A stretch of DNA of 64,000 bases, from contig NC_016133.3 of NCBI RefSeq assembly GCF_000005505.3, positions 34,558,737 through 34,622,736 of the forward strand, read 5' to 3'. Below the pieces are notes generated by a model. It made no database searches and was not told the DNA's origin. It was given only the letters and a program-made list of their open reading frames with translations. A program made the translations under genes and the position numbers. Shown here one piece after another: positions 1 through 12,045 of this stretch. Position 1 is the first letter of the stretch, and every line of letters begins with the position of its first letter. The DNA comes from Brachypodium distachyon. Taxonomy: Eukaryota > Streptophyta > Magnoliopsida > Poales > Poaceae.

Positions 1-279
1 CACACTTCAAACCCCCATTAATAGTACGGCGTTCCTATACTCAAGTGAAGAAAAAGCTACGGAAAGACCTATGAAGAAAGCTACGCTTCACGTTCTTCTC
101 CGTTCTTCACTGAGTTCTTCATACTTTAAGCCAGTACATGTACTTCAATTTTTAAGGGTCGTCGATGCTGGTTAAACCAACTCTTCTGAGGAACTAAAAC
201 CTGAAACACTCCGTGTAACTCATTAGTTCCTCAACCATGTTGTCATCATTCATCAAAACCCATATAGGGCAAGGTTTCC
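1..279. other. Unassigned sequence, possible retroelement edge
   Basis: I see no convincing coding frame here. The AT-rich sequence with repeated 'gttcttc' words looks like the edge of an unidentified repeat, but neither terminus of an element can be defined inside the window. Confidence 0.3.
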
Positions 280-1030
280 CTTTCAGTTTCCCCCCGGCCC
301 CATTTTATTAACGAGACCAACAGTCGTCCGAATTCAAACAACCAGCGAAATCATTCGGCCACACAGTGCCAAGAACAGAAACGAAAGTTCATAACAAAAA
401 ACGGCCGCCCACAGAGGGGGAACAGTTCTTGTCGAGTTCATCTTGCGGAGACTTGGTCTGCATTGAGGAACCAGGAGGTAGTCGACAATGGATGGCGCAG
501 CTCCTCCACAGTCCAGCTCTCCCCACGCGGTGTTAGCACCAAGCAATCCGAAGCAGCTCGCTCTGCCTGCGCTCCATAGCACGAATGAACTGCTCCAGTT
601 CCACCAAGCACTTCTCCCTGCAGAGGGTCTTCCATTTCCTGCACAGTGCAATCGCCACGTTCCGCAGCTCCCGAGCGTTTCTCCACCGTTTCCCCTGAAA
701 GCAAATGGCATTACGATAAGTACAAATAGTCCACAAGATAGCAGCAGAAACAACATTATGAGCAGCATGACGAGTGTTACTAATCCACCACCTTCCAACA
801 GATTCAAAATCAGAACCAATATTGATACCCAGAATATCAGAAATTAAAGTTCCAGATAAGCTTGGAAACTACACAGTTAAAGAATAAGTGGGAGATCGAT
901 TCCTGCTCCCCACAGAATACACATGTGGGATCATCCACAGGACGAGGCTTCGCCAAATTATCCCTAGTGCGAAGTTTATTATAGGTATAAAAGATGTATA
1001 AAGATGTCGTCTAAAATCTCAAAAGAAAAA
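280..1030 (-). mobile_element. LINE 3'-end fragment (zf-RVT region and 3' UTR)
   Basis: On the minus strand, a broken frame near 850-960 reads like the zinc-binding reverse-transcriptase domain (zf-RVT) of plant LINEs: CVFCGEQESISHLFFNC. It is followed at about 535-735 by a basic stretch (RNAICFQGKRWRNARELRN). After the coding part comes a possible 3' UTR with AATAAAATGGGG near 295-312. The reverse transcriptase and endonuclease are absent, so this is a 5'-truncated or eroded copy. The reading changes frame near 800-850, so it is not functional. Exact ends are uncertain. The family call is by motif recognition. Confidence 0.6.
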
Positions 1031-1044
1031 GAGACTGACAAACA

Positions 1045-1320
1045 ACACTAACAGCTCGTTTGGTACTCCTCATTTCATTTCATTTGGCCCAAATGAAATG
1101 AAATCTAATTTTTGGTAGGATTTCATTTGGTTGAATTTGAATTCCGGATTCAAAAATCATGTTTGTCTACCACATGGATTTGTAGAGTTAGAGACAATTC
1201 CAGAAAAAATGATGGCTTGTAGAGAGAAATTGAGGTTAGTTGTATTGTGATTTCATGGAATTGCAAATTGAATTCATGTAGTCAATTCCGTGCCAATCAA
1301 ACAAGTTAGTTTTTAGAATT
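1045..1320. mobile_element. Possible hAT-type MITE
   Basis: The left end reads CTAACAGCTCGTTTGG. The reverse complement of the right end reads CTAACTTGTTTGATTGG, giving imperfect inverted termini about 270 bp apart. The interior is AT-rich and non-coding, and TTTCATTT words recur. Size and termini fit a non-autonomous DNA transposon, but I could not define a clean target duplication. Confidence 0.4.
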
Positions 1321-1330
1321 CAAGATAAAT

Positions 1331-3840
1331 TTCACAATTTTAATATCAAATGATGGGTGACAAATAAGCTCTAAGAGAAATCGAATGATAGCCGTTCAAG
1401 AAGGAGAAGGGGTGGGTCAGCGTCGTCTCGGCAGCAACGGCAACGGCGCACCGTGTACCGTATCTTAGGTTATCCGTGCCGTTGGACTGGTCACCGCCAT
1501 CGAAAGCTGGATCGGTGTCGGTGGTGTCCCGATCGATCTTGCAGTCCATCACGGGGCAGTTTGCTCCAGTCATCTTCTGCCATTGATCATGGTTTATTTG
1601 CGCCCACAGGACAGGTGGCGATTTCGATGTTCTCCTCACACTGTATCTCGCCTCACTTCATCACTTGTTAATGTTTTAAATGGCTCAGGGTGCAGTGGAT
1701 TTGTATCGTCGAACCGGGCCGTAATTTTGTCCAGTTCAGATCAGTTCAGTTCAGATGGTATGTGCCTTTATGGTTACCGCTGCTGCTGCCAAAGATGGGC
1801 TAGCTAGAGCTCGCTGCGCCGTCTCCATCTCGAGTCGACTTTTGTGTGTCACACACACACACACACTCTGCAGTCGTGTACTTATGTTATCTTATCTTTC
1901 TTAGTTACACCAGCCAGCTGCCCGCGGTTTGTACAAACCAGTCCAAACCAAACCAAAGCAGATTGCTGACACTCGGATCCTCCAGAATCGAATAGAAGGC
2001 GGTACTGCTGGATCTTCCTCCGTCCCCGGCTAAGGAGCCGATCGATATGACGATGTCACGCTCCTGCCAATGATGGCACTGCTTAAATACTGCATTGATA
2101 GTTTGTGGTTTGCTTACGCAGGCCGCTGTCATGGCCAATGCCGCGCGCTTAATTGCCGGCCGTTGAGACCTATTCCCGTCGCCTGAACAGTTCAAAACGA
2201 ACCGGGAAAACGCCGCACGCGTCTCTCCGTCATTTTCTCGTGCCATGCTCGGATCGATGCCCCGGCCGTATGCTTCCATTATCGAAACTTCGAAAGGAAA
2301 AGAAAATGCTGGGGCCGTAGAGCTAGACAGTTTTTTCTAGAATACGTAGAGCTAGCCAGTTAAGCTAGACAGCCGCAGGCCGTGTCAGTGTGTCATTTTG
2401 CCACGGGTTCCTTGTAGAGACAGATAGATATTTCACACGACGCGCGCGCGTTTGGACGGCCGTAAACTGGGCCGGACCTTGCGGCCCTGCGCGCGACGGA
2501 GTTATTTATTGGTGGCGTACGTACATGCTGCGGCGGTATAGTAGCAGCGCCCTGCAGGTCCGGCCGTGTCTGCTCTGGCACTCCATTCCTGTGGGCGGAT
2601 GGTGCAGGGCGGTATTGCAGGTATTGCAGGCGCACGCACGATCGACCTAGGCTAGCTGGTAGTGCTGCTGCTGCTGCTACTTGCCGTTGTTTGGCAATGG
2701 ACAATCAGCGAGTACTCACAATCAGCCGTGGTGCCCGCCGTCAGACGCACGGCCAGTCTGCCAGTTGAGTTGAAATTGAATGCCAGTAGGATTGATGGCC
2801 TGCCGACCTCTATTCCGTACCAAACCATGAGTCCACCGAGCACGCGAGTTGGAATGCAGGGCTGCAGTCTACATGACCCTACGTGATTTATATCGACCGT
2901 CCCGCGAAAGGCAAACTCGATAATAATCGAAGGGTATAATGGTTTCTTCATTTACCCCTGATCGGTCGTTAGTTACAGCTGAAAGAAAAGGAATGGAAGA
3001 GCCGTAGGAGAGCGGATGTGGAGTTGGAGCTAAACAGAAGAATTAATTAGCTACTCGTAGCTGTTCCAGTGTATGGTGGCGGCAGCGGCGGCGTTGGACG
3101 CGGTGAAGTACGTGTTCGTCGCTGGCCTCGTGGAGCGCGGATGCCCTCTGTCAGCCCAATCCTGGCGCGGCCCATTCGTAATCACTGTGCTAGCTCTGCT
3201 CCTCACTGAATCCACAGACAGCCGATGCTTGTTGGTACTAGCATTCACAATCACGTAAGAGAAAGAAGAAGAAAAAAAACAGATGGCCCGATGGCACCCT
3301 GCAGTAGTACTGTACGTAGCCATCTCAACTCGGCTTCTCCGGAGATGTGCACCCATGCCACCTCATTTATAACAGAGCTCCCACCGGTTTCGACTTCGGT
3401 TCATGCATACTACTACTCTCCTTCGGCTTCGTTGTCGCGTCGTGGACACTGATCCGTAGCCCACAGGTTTGTTCATTTCATTATCTCTTGTCGGGGTTAG
3501 AAATTGAAATTTTACAAAGCCTGCTAAAAGAAAATTCTCCAATGCAAAGAGGCACCAGCCAGACTTCCCCGCCCCAGAGAGTTTCCAGGACACCGGTGAG
3601 GCGGTGACAATCGCTAACCGAAGGAGGTGGGGTTGGTTTGTCGGCGTATGTATAAACACAGCTCGTACGCCCCCTGCACCCACAGGAACGGAGCCGATAA
3701 CACAGCAGGTGTACACACCCAGAGAAGCAATCATCGAGCAAAATAGAGCACTCCGCCGATATTTAGGACACACGAGACTGGCCGGATAGTAGGACAAAAG
3801 CAAAACCGGTGGCGGCCCGACCACGGATTCCACATTCCCC
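1331..3840. other. Intergenic region upstream of the RING gene
   Basis: No gene is supported. Small landmarks are a CA microsatellite (about 1850-1867), a short duplicated motif 'gtagagctag' (about 2317-2355) and a CTG/GCT run (about 2661-2676). Several 60-100 codon open frames occur on both strands but overlap each other and have no recognisable motif. Confidence 0.5.
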
Positions 3841-3845
3841 AGCCG

Positions 3846-3860
3846 CTATTTATATAAACA
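3846..3860 (+). promoter_or_regulatory. TATA box of the RING-H2 gene
   Basis: The sequence CTATTTATATAAACA lies about 145 bp upstream of the chosen ATG and is followed by a CT-rich leader, typical of a grass core promoter. Transcription would start near 3885. Confidence 0.6.
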
Positions 3861-4002
3861 CTCTCCCCCGCCATTCCACCGTCCTTGGCTCCTTGCTCAT
3901 CATCCCTCTCACACTCTCTCGAGCTCAGCTCACTAAGAAACAGAGCATTTGGCTTCTTCGAGGAAAGCAGAGCAGTTCGGCCTTCTTGATCGATCGAAAT
4001 CG

Positions 4003-5701
4003 ATGGACACGTGGGCGATGGCGTCCCCGTCGTCAGCCGGGCCGAGCCCGCCGGCGCCAGAGCCGGAGCCGGAGCGTGGGCAATGGGGCGGGTGCGGGTC
4101 GGTGGCGTGCAGGGTGGCGTGCGCGGTGGCGACGTGCGTGCTGGCGGCGGTGGGGTCGGCGGCGGGGGCGGTGGCAGGCGCGGCGATCGGGCTGGCGACG
4201 GAGAGCGGCGTGGTGCGCGGCGCCGGCGTCGGGGCCATCTCCGGCGCCGTCTTCTCCATCGAGGTCGCCGAGTCGTCGCGGCAGCTCTGGCGCGCCACCG
4301 GTTCCCCCGCCTGGACCGTCCTCTACGTGGTACGCACACTACTTCTGCCTGCATTTTAACTCCGCGTGCTCTCCTCCGTTAGTTTCTTGCACCAAGAAAT
4401 TGAGATCGGGACGCGATCGATGGATCGTCTGGAACTCGAGTAGGAACCGGGAAATCCAGAGCATTCTGTTGCCATGTTTGTGCAAGCACGATGTGGATAC
4501 ACCAATTAGGTGCGCCCCGTGGTTTCCATGGCCAGAGTATAGTTTGTTGCTACTGCCATTTTCTTCCGGTCGGTCGCCGTTAAGGAAAAAAAAATACAGT
4601 ACGGAGTAACAATTTTCTGAAGATGTTGTGACCAATCGCTTGCATTTGGCACCGAATTACGTTGGTTTGGTTTGTAAAACTTATGTGCATACTGTAATGT
4701 GCGTGCAGGTGGACATCATCTTCAGCCTGCTGAGCGGGAGGCTGGTCCGGGAGAAGGTGGGCCCGGCGGTGCAGAATGCCGTGCAGAGTCAGGTGGCCCC
4801 TCCACCTCACCTCGAAAATCATGGCCTGCCATGCTTCATTAAATCATTCATATTTAAGAAGCCTCTTTACAATACAAGGCGCAAGTGATCAACCACTCCA
4901 ATTTTATCAATCGACCTAGTATATAGAGTAGTAGTGCATGTCAGCTGAGTGTCAGTGATGGTTCATGCATTGCCCAGAAGCTACTGTTCTTTTCAGTTCA
5001 GGCGCAAGAATTTCTTGGGAAAGAGTTGATATAAAAAAGAAGAAAGTACAAGCGTTCTGTTTAATACCATGGGTAGTTATGAAGGTGCTATCCTAGTGCT
5101 AACCGTGTTGATCACTCACCAAGTCACAGTTTAGAGTGAGGTGAGGCCATGCATCACCAGCAAGCATTAACAAATCAATTAATCAAGGAAGCTTTCATGC
5201 ATCAATAGCGACATGGTTCACTTACCCTGGTTTTAGTACTCCCCTTTTTATACTCCAAGTTGATCAGATCAATGCCGCTCCATCTTTATCAGCTAAAAAG
5301 ACTAAGCAAGAAAATCACTGTCAATGTGACAGCAGCATTTCACCGCGTGATTGATTGATACGGTTGCTTACTTTCAATTTTCTGTTCTTTCTGCCTGCCT
5401 GCAGATAAGCGCCATCAACGCGCCGTTCGCGGAGCAGAGCGACCTGTTCGAGACGGGCAGCGGGGCGAGAGGGGGCCTGCCGGCGAGCGCGCTCCGGCGG
5501 CTCCCGGAGATCAGGATCGACGAGGACACCGCCGTGGACGCGGGCGGCGAGGCACTGTGCTGCTCGGTGTGCCTGCAGGACCTGCAGGTGGGGGAGCCCG
5601 CGCGGCGGCTGCCCGTCTGCCGCCACGTCTTCCACGCGCCCTGCATCGACCGCTGGCTCGCCCGCCACGCCTCCTGCCCGCTCTGCCGCCGGGACATCTG
5701 A
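4003..5701 (+). CDS. RING-H2 finger E3 ubiquitin ligase, NEP1-interacting-protein-like
   Basis: Three exons (4003-4329, 4709-4792, 5405-5701) with GT-AG introns and matching phases give 235 residues. The N-terminal half has an acidic/proline start, then an Ala/Gly-rich hydrophobic stretch (about residues 33-64), the likely membrane anchor. Residues 110-137 contain the LLSGRLVREKVGPA segment that I associate with NIP-type proteins. The C-terminus is a complete C3H2C3 RING-H2: C190, C193, C209, H211, H214, C217, C228 and C231, ending CPLCRRDI. RING-H2 proteins transfer ubiquitin from an E2 enzyme to a target; NIP members are membrane proteins linked by the literature to plastid RNA-polymerase partners and defence. 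The ATG at 4003 is the first in frame in the leader. The gene appears intact; the substrate is unknown. Exon GC is very high, as in many grass genes. A LINE begins about 150 bp past the stop. Confidence 0.88.
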
Positions 5702-6155
5702 GCCGTCGGTACGTTGGTTGGTCGATCTCATTCCGTCATGCGTGTAATTGACGATGGCCGTGCGATGGCGGCGGCGGGTGGCACCTGGTGCCCGCAAGGG
5801 AACCGGTGAGAATGGGGATTTGTGGATAGGGAATTAAGAATTGTAGTGCTCCTACGTTCAGATTTTCTTGACTCTGCGTCAATCGATGCACACAATCATT
5901 TTTATTGCAAAGTTATAAAAAGTAGGTGTTACAAGTCACCGACAAATGATCGTGGATACAAAAATAAGCCACCTAAAAACATCAATCATGACGAATTTAT
6001 AATTGAAGGCGTCTAGTACACCGCCAGTCAGCCTGGTTGAAGATATCACGAGATACCGTCTCCAGCCGGTTGCATCAAATATCCATAAGTCCCCGCAGGT
6101 GCACGGGGAGCAGGAAAGCCCAAAGACGGATCCAGTGCGTAGCTTTGAAGATAAC

Positions 6156-6731
6156 CTACAAAAGGTTGTAAACTCTGGATCGATTAAAATCCACATCATT
6201 CCTACAATTCCAGATAGCCCAACAGAAAGCCGAAACTCCCATCCGCATATGAGCTTTAAGTTTTTTCTCTACCCCATTAAGCCAGTTACCAAACAAATTA
6301 GTAATTGATGTCGGGGGTGGAAAATTAAAAGTAATAAAAATGATGCGCCAAATAATACGAGCAAGATGGCAGGAGAGAAAAAGATGTTGAATGCTCTCAT
6401 CAGCATCACAGAAGCAACATTTTAAATTCCCTTGCCAATTCCGCTTCGCAAGATTGTCTTTAGTTAAAATAACCTGCCGATCTAGGAACCACATAAATTT
6501 TTTGACTTTGGAGGGAATCTTTAACTTCCAAATATATTTTCGACGAAAAACCGTTTGCCCATCCATAAAGTCCGCGTACATAGACTTTACAGAAAAGACG
6601 CCCGAGGGAGTAAGACTCCAAACAAATTTGTCGGGCTCAGTCGACAAATTAACCGTCATAAGCCGCTGGACCAAGTGCAACCATCTTATCCATTTATCCC
6701 CAATGAGATTTCGTCTGAAACGAATATTCAA
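6156..6731 (-). pseudogene. LINE zf-RVT C-terminal domain
   Basis: This frame contains FVWSLTPSGVFSVKSMYADF, WKLKIPSKVKKFMW and CCFCDADESIQHLFLSCHLA, the zinc-binding domain that follows reverse transcriptase in plant LINEs. The cysteine/histidine ligands are present. It is separated from the upstream RT frames by a gap with no shared frame (about 6732-7017). Confidence 0.8.
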
Positions 6732-7017
6732 AAGAATCGTCTAAAAAACCGCGGCAACAGAAATGTTTTTATGCTGAACAATGCGGTATAGGGATGGATA
6801 TTGGTAGGCGAGCGGTGTAGTGCCAAGCCAGGTGTCTTCTCAGAAACGAATTCCAGTCCCATCCCCAAGGATAAAACACCCGCGATTAAAAAAATCAACA
6901 TTAACATGCATGAGGCCCTTCCAAAACTGCGAGTCAGTCGGTTTGGCCAGCGTTTGGGAAAGAGTGCTATTCTTGAGGTATTTATTTCGTAGCATCTCTT
7001 GCCACATACCTTCCTCG

Positions 7018-8232
7018 TTAAGTTAGCTTAAACAGCCATTTGCTAAGGACGCATCTATTTTTAAACTCCAGAAGCTCAATGCCCAAGCCCCCTTGATCTT
7101 TGGGGCGACAAATAATATTCCATTTGGTCAATCTGTACTTGCACTTATGCTCGTCTGATTGCCAAAAGAAACGAGATCTGTAAAAATCCAATCTTTTACA
7201 GACTCCAACGGGGATCTCAAGAAAGGATAACATAAACATGGGCATACAAGTCAACACCGAATTAATGAGGGTTGGGCGGTCACCGTAGGACAGCAACTTC
7301 CCTTTCCAACAACCCAATTTTTTCTCAATGCGATCCTCTATAGATTTCCATTCCTTATTAAGAAGCGAGCGATAATGAATTGGAATTCTCAGATATCGAC
7401 ACGGGAGAGATCCAAATTCACATCCAAAGATGCGCTTGTAGCTAAGCACCTCATCTTTGGCATTACCGAAACAAAAAATCTCGCTTTTATGGAAATTGAT
7501 TTTATGACCAGAAAGTTGTTCAAAGATACAAAGGATTTATTTCATATTAACGGCTTTCGCTAAATCGTGTTTCATGAAAATAATCGTGTCATCCGCATAT
7601 TGAAGAATAGAGACACCTCCCTCAACCCGATGAGGAACTAGAGCTCCAACTTGACCATCTTCCTTGCCATGAGAAATTAAGATGGCCAACATATCCGCAA
7701 TAATATTAAACAAGATCGGGGACAGAGGATCGCCCTGTCTCAATCCTTTGCGAGTTTGAAAGGAATGACCCACATCATCATTAACTTTGACTCCCACGCT
7801 CCCTCCCTGGACAAATTGCGAAATCCAGTTGCACCACATTGGGTCGAATCCCTTCATGCTGAGCGCTTGTTGTAGGAACGACCACTTGACTTTATCATAG
7901 GCCTTCTCAAAGTCAATTTTAAAAAGCACTCCATCCATTTTCTTCCGATGAAGCTCATGGATGGTCTCATGAAGAACAACCACACCTTCTAAGATGTGTC
8001 GTCCTGGCATAAATGCTGTTTGAGTCGGGCTAACCACCTGGTTAGCAATCCCCGCAATGCGATTAGTAGCAACTCTTGTAAAAAATTTAAAGCTCACGTT
8101 AAGCAGACAAATAGGTTTATATTGTTGGATTTGAACAGCATCTTCTTTCTTAGGAATCAACGTAATGATCCCAAAATTAAGTTTATACAGGGGCAGCTGG
8201 CCGGTTTGAAGCTGAGCAAAGAGAGCCATCAA
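7018..8232 (-). pseudogene. LINE reverse transcriptase domain
   Basis: Frame 7537-8232 carries non-LTR reverse-transcriptase signatures in order: KPICLLNVSFK, FMPGRHILEG, FKIDFEKAYDKV, KGLRQGDPLSPILFN and the catalytic box YADDTIIF. Frame 7018-7449 continues with the thumb-like segment (PIHYRSLLNKEW, GCWKGKLLSYGDRPTLINSV). The two are in different frames, so the domain is interrupted near 7450-7540. The family role is to copy the element RNA into DNA at a nicked target. Confidence 0.85.
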
Positions 8233-8233
8233 A

Positions 8234-9663
8234 TCAGATTAATAAAGTTCCAGGAAAACTGATAGAACTCCGCAGGAAAACCATCAGGACCGGGCGCTTT
8301 GTTATGTTCCATCTGGAAGATGGCATCATGCACTTCCTGCTCGGAGAATACCGCCACGAGAATGGCATTCTCTGCCGCAGAAAGTTGAGGTATATCATCA
8401 ACTTGGGATTCCACCAGGGAGAAAGAATTCGGTTCCAAAGCTCCAAATAATTTCTTATAAAATTCAGAGATATAGAATTGAAGATTAGCCTGCCCTGTGA
8501 TGGTCCCTTCCTCCTGCTCAAGTTGAAATATCTTTTTCTTTCTGTGCTTCCCATTAGCAATAAGATGAAGAATTTTGTGTTACTTCCTCCCTCCTGTATG
8601 TATTTAGCTTTTCCCCGTTGGGCCCATTTCGAATCCTCATCCCATCGTAGCTTAGATACAAAATCATTAGCATCCCTCAACGTGGCCCGTTCAGCCATGG
8701 TGAGATCAACGGATTCGGCTTTAATATCAAGGTCATCGATAATTTTAAGAAGATGGTCACGCTCCTTTTTATATTTGCCACTTAGGTTCTTAGCCCATCC
8801 ACGAAGGAAACGACGTAAGTGTCTAATTTTATTCTGCCATCTCTCAATGGGTGTGCGACCCGAATTCACCGAGGCCCATTCAGCCGCAATTATGTCATAA
8901 AAACCTTCCTCACGTAACCAAGAGAGCTCAAAAGAAAATTGAGCGCGATTTCCTAAGTGAGCCTGATCGCCGGAATCAATAAACAGTGGTGTATGGCCGG
9001 ACCCCGAGCGGGTCAACGCACGGACCGACACCAAAGGGAACTTTTGTTCCCAGCCAATACTTGAAAGTACACGGTCCAACTTCTCGTAAGTTGGAACCTG
9101 GCGTCTGCTAGCCCAAGTAAATTGCCTGCCCGAAAGAACAATATCTCGCAAGTCCAGACTTTCAATGATGGTGTTAAAAATAAAAGGCCACTTAGCATTA
9201 AAACGGTCGTTGTTTTTTTCCTCCCGGCGACGAATAATATTAAAGTCTCCTCCAACCAGCATAGGCAGAGTTTCAGCCTCACATATACGAACCAATTCGG
9301 CTAAGGACTCGGCTTTGTGCTCATCTTGCGCAGCCCCGTAAACTGGCACCAAAATCCACTCAAAGCCATCCTCTTTAGAGCGAAGGTGAAATTTGACACA
9401 GTAATCTCCAGTATCGACCCGATTGACATGAAGAAACTAGTGTTAAAACCAACCAAAATACCTCCCGATCTACCCTGGGGCGGTAAACAATACCAAGCAA
9501 AATCAAGACCCCTAGCTAAATGGCGTAAAAACGGGTTGGAGAAATTAGATCTCCCGGTTTCCAATAAAGCTATAAAATCTAGCCGTAAATCTCTAACCGA
9601 CTCCTGTATAAAACGATGCTTAGCTAGGTCACGAAGGCCCTCGCTGTTCCAAAATTTCATCAA
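8234..9663 (-). pseudogene. LINE ORF2 apurinic endonuclease domain
   Basis: The N-terminal part of ORF2 spans two overlapping frames (9301-9663 and 8234-9352), which implies a frameshift near 9310-9350. Recognisable exonuclease-endonuclease-phosphatase motifs are IALLETG, VGGDFNIIRRREEKN and RSGSGHTPLFID. In this family the last motif is normally SDH; here the aspartate codon is GGC (glycine), so the nicking activity needed for target-primed reverse transcription is probably lost. The region then passes into the linker before the reverse transcriptase. Confidence 0.7.
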
Positions 9664-10803
9664 GAAAAATTCTTTGGCTTTTTTACTCTAGAACTACGAC
9701 GAACAGCGGACATGTCATAAACTTTCTTCCGTCGAGTTCGTGTGATTTTCACACGACGATCCGCATGACCTTCCTCGATATATCCAGCAAAATCATCTAT
9801 ATCAGTACAGAGATCGGAAATTTTTGAGACAACTAAACTATGCAAATTCTCATATTCCCTATCCGTCTCACCCACATTCCTACGAAGTAAAGTAACAGCC
9901 CTCTCTATTTCCACATCGTTTAGAAGATTAACTGACTCGGAGACGGACTGATCAGACGAACCAAGTGAGACCCCAATACTATTAGCATGCGCAATAATAG
10001 TCGAATCAGGTAAAGAAGCAAAAGAAAATTCAGAAAATAAATCAGTACCTGAAGCCAGAAGCTCCTCACGGCCCTGAGCACGATGAGTAGCACGCGCCAT
10101 CTGGGTGTCGTGCCGATCAGGTTGGGCACGAAGCTGCGCACTAGACCGAACCCCCGCAGCCTTGACGTCCGGGATCCCACCAAAAGCAATCACATCCGCC
10201 ACGGAAGGAGAGGAAGTCAACACCGGGATCCGAGCCGGCGAAGCGCCATCACGACGAGCCTCCACAAAAGCCTGTGAGGGTGGAGACCTCATCGGGCTGG
10301 ACACAGGAGCCTCCTGCTGTTGTGCCCCACGGCGAGCCCCCATCCGCAACGGCCCCCGCAGCCGCAATGGCCGTGCCCCCTCCAGCCGAAAGGAGAGGCA
10401 CAACCGGCCCTGCCACCTTGCTCGCCCCAGCTCTCAGCGGACCCGGCGTAGCAGTGACAGGAGCAACCGGAGCAGCCGACCCACTCATACTAGCAGCAGC
10501 CCTCCGGTCCCCTCCAGTAGCACCACGATGTGCAGCATCCCGACTAGCCGTAGTCGAGGCCAAACCAACACGACCAACACCAAGCGAAGCCGACGAGCAA
10601 CCGGTCATCTCCTCGTCCACCATGTACGCCCAAAGCCTGCGCGTGCGCACCGGGCCGGAAGAGAGAGATCCCACTGGAAAAGACCCGAAATGAATTTCCG
10701 GCACCGGCACACCAACAAGCTGAGCCGAAGGAGGGAACACAACATCTCCCACTGTCGAAAAGAAAAAAAGGTAGCCTGGAGCTTGTTTGTGTACCAAACA
10801 CAT
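9660..10803 (-). pseudogene. LINE ORF1 remnant (C-terminal portion)
   Basis: Two minus-strand frames (10249-10803, then 9660-10403) together look like the low-complexity Ala/Pro/Gly-rich and basic C-terminal part of a plant LINE ORF1. The last segment ends with a basic tail, SAVRRSSRVKKPKNFS. The frame changes around 10,250-10,400, so at least one indel is present. No zinc knuckle is visible. The stop codon overlaps the next ATG as TGATG (9658-9662). Confidence 0.5.
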
Positions 10804-11095
10804 TTATCAAGTGAAGTGGAGCTAAGGTGGAGTGGAGTTTAGGTGAAGTGAACCCCTCCCAAACAGTCCCTAAGACTCGAAGATCTGAACATTTTCATCA
10901 CTCCTCCAACTCTCATGTGCTACCCTTGAATTAAGATCTAACGGTCAGCACATCAACTTATCTCTACTAAAACTCAGTCAGCTTCTATGTATCAAAACCG
11001 ATTAAGATTTTAACTTTTCTGTAGTAAAAAGAAAGAATTTAACTTTTGTTTTTGTATTCGGTCTGCCTATTTGGCACCAAGAGGTGGAGGAACCA
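10791..11095. other. Intergenic gap between retroelements
   Basis: No gene is visible. The sequence 10,795-10,872 has GTTTGG-type words ('cccaaacagtccctaa') resembling the edge of a hAT or Harbinger MITE interrupted by the LINE, but only one end can be seen. Confidence 0.3.
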
Positions 11096-11888
11096 ACTGC
11101 GCTGTCAAGAGACACGCGACACACTTTCACCTCCCTAGATCTAGCCGCCTCCTTCATAGGAAACCCATCTAGGGTTTCACCTCCGTCGTCACCCTTCTTC
11201 CGCCAGTAGATCACTAGTCTTCTCTTCAAGGTGTGTAAGAAGGCACTTATCTACCGGTGGGAGTTGTGGCTTTCCTCGCTTAGAGGGTTTGATAGGTCTT
11301 CATAGCAAGGATCGCGCCGCTGAGACGACGGCGGTGCAATCGGCACGGAATGTGGTTCCCCCGTCTCATTTCTGTGGTTCTCCGTATCGTCCTGGAGGCA
11401 TGTGGAAGATAGTGTGGTCTCTCTGGAGGCGGCATTCGACAGATGGTGGCGCCTCATCATCTAAATGGTCTTTCAGGCTCCTATTCCCTTCGAAATCGTT
11501 TGTTACTGTTAGGATGAAATCATCAGATTGATGTATATTCCTGTCATCCCCTCGGGGCAGCGACGTTAGGTTTTCTTGTCGTGCATGCATGCTGACAAGA
11601 TCTGGTGTCAAGACTTCACATCTATTCAAGGATTTAACAATGATGATTGTCTCTCAGGTGATGGTCCTTAGGGGCACAACACGAGGATTTTCCAACTATC
11701 ACCGGCAAGGTTAGACCGGCTCCCGGCCATAGGGGAGCAGCGACAACAGCGCGTTATGGTGGCGGTAGTAGTCATTTGGTGGTCAAGGGATCTCATTGTA
11801 ATTTTTATTATGTTTAAAATACTTTGTACTTTTGGTGAACTTTTATAATAGATCTATGCCATTTTCGCAAAAAAGAAAAAAAAAAGAC
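11096..11888 (+). mobile_element. Polyadenylated retro-insertion (non-LTR, about 790 bp)
   Basis: A 10-bp direct repeat, GGAGGAACCA, flanks this segment at 11086-11095 and 11889-11898. The segment ends in an A-rich tail (CGCAAAAAAGAAAAAAAAAA), the hallmark of target-primed reverse transcription. The interior has a leader-like CT-rich start with 'ctagggtttcacctccgtcgtc', no long ORF, and an AT-rich 3' part typical of LINE-derived tails. It is either a non-autonomous LINE derivative or a retrocopy of an unidentified transcript. I do not recognise the parent. Confidence 0.65.
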
Positions 11889-12045
11889 GGAGGAACCATG
11901 GGTCGGGTCGCATCTAGAAGTTGGACATGCACACGCAGTCCAAGTCTCGACTGGTCGGGTCAATGAGCCCATGGGCCCAGTTTGGAATCTAGAGCTAGCT
12001 GCAGTTTTCACTTTTTCGCTTCCCGGTGCTTCAATTCATTAGGTA

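Larger units (their letters stand above)
5850..10790 (-). mobile_element. L1-type LINE, decayed, probably 5'-truncated
   Basis: Read on the minus strand the order is an ORF1 C-terminal part, endonuclease, reverse transcriptase, zf-RVT domain and 3' UTR, the normal plant L1 layout. The 3' end (low coordinates) contains GCAATAAAAATG near 5893-5904 and the TGTGCATCG-type tail I associate with plant LINEs. The ORF2 region is split across several frames, so the copy is dead. No DUF4283 or CCHC gag domain is visible upstream of 10,790, which suggests 5' truncation. I could not find a convincing target-site duplication. It sits immediately downstream of the RING gene in opposite orientation. Confidence 0.8.

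Noticed and set aside
3731..4382. Long Arg/Pro/Gly-rich open frames (up to 266 codons) on both strands over the RING gene's first exon
   Set aside because: They are GC-rich shadow frames of exon 1; only the frame from 4003 splices to the RING domain.
10083..10842. Plus-strand frame of 245 codons over the LINE 5' part
   Set aside because: It is antisense to the LINE ORF1 remnant and low-complexity.
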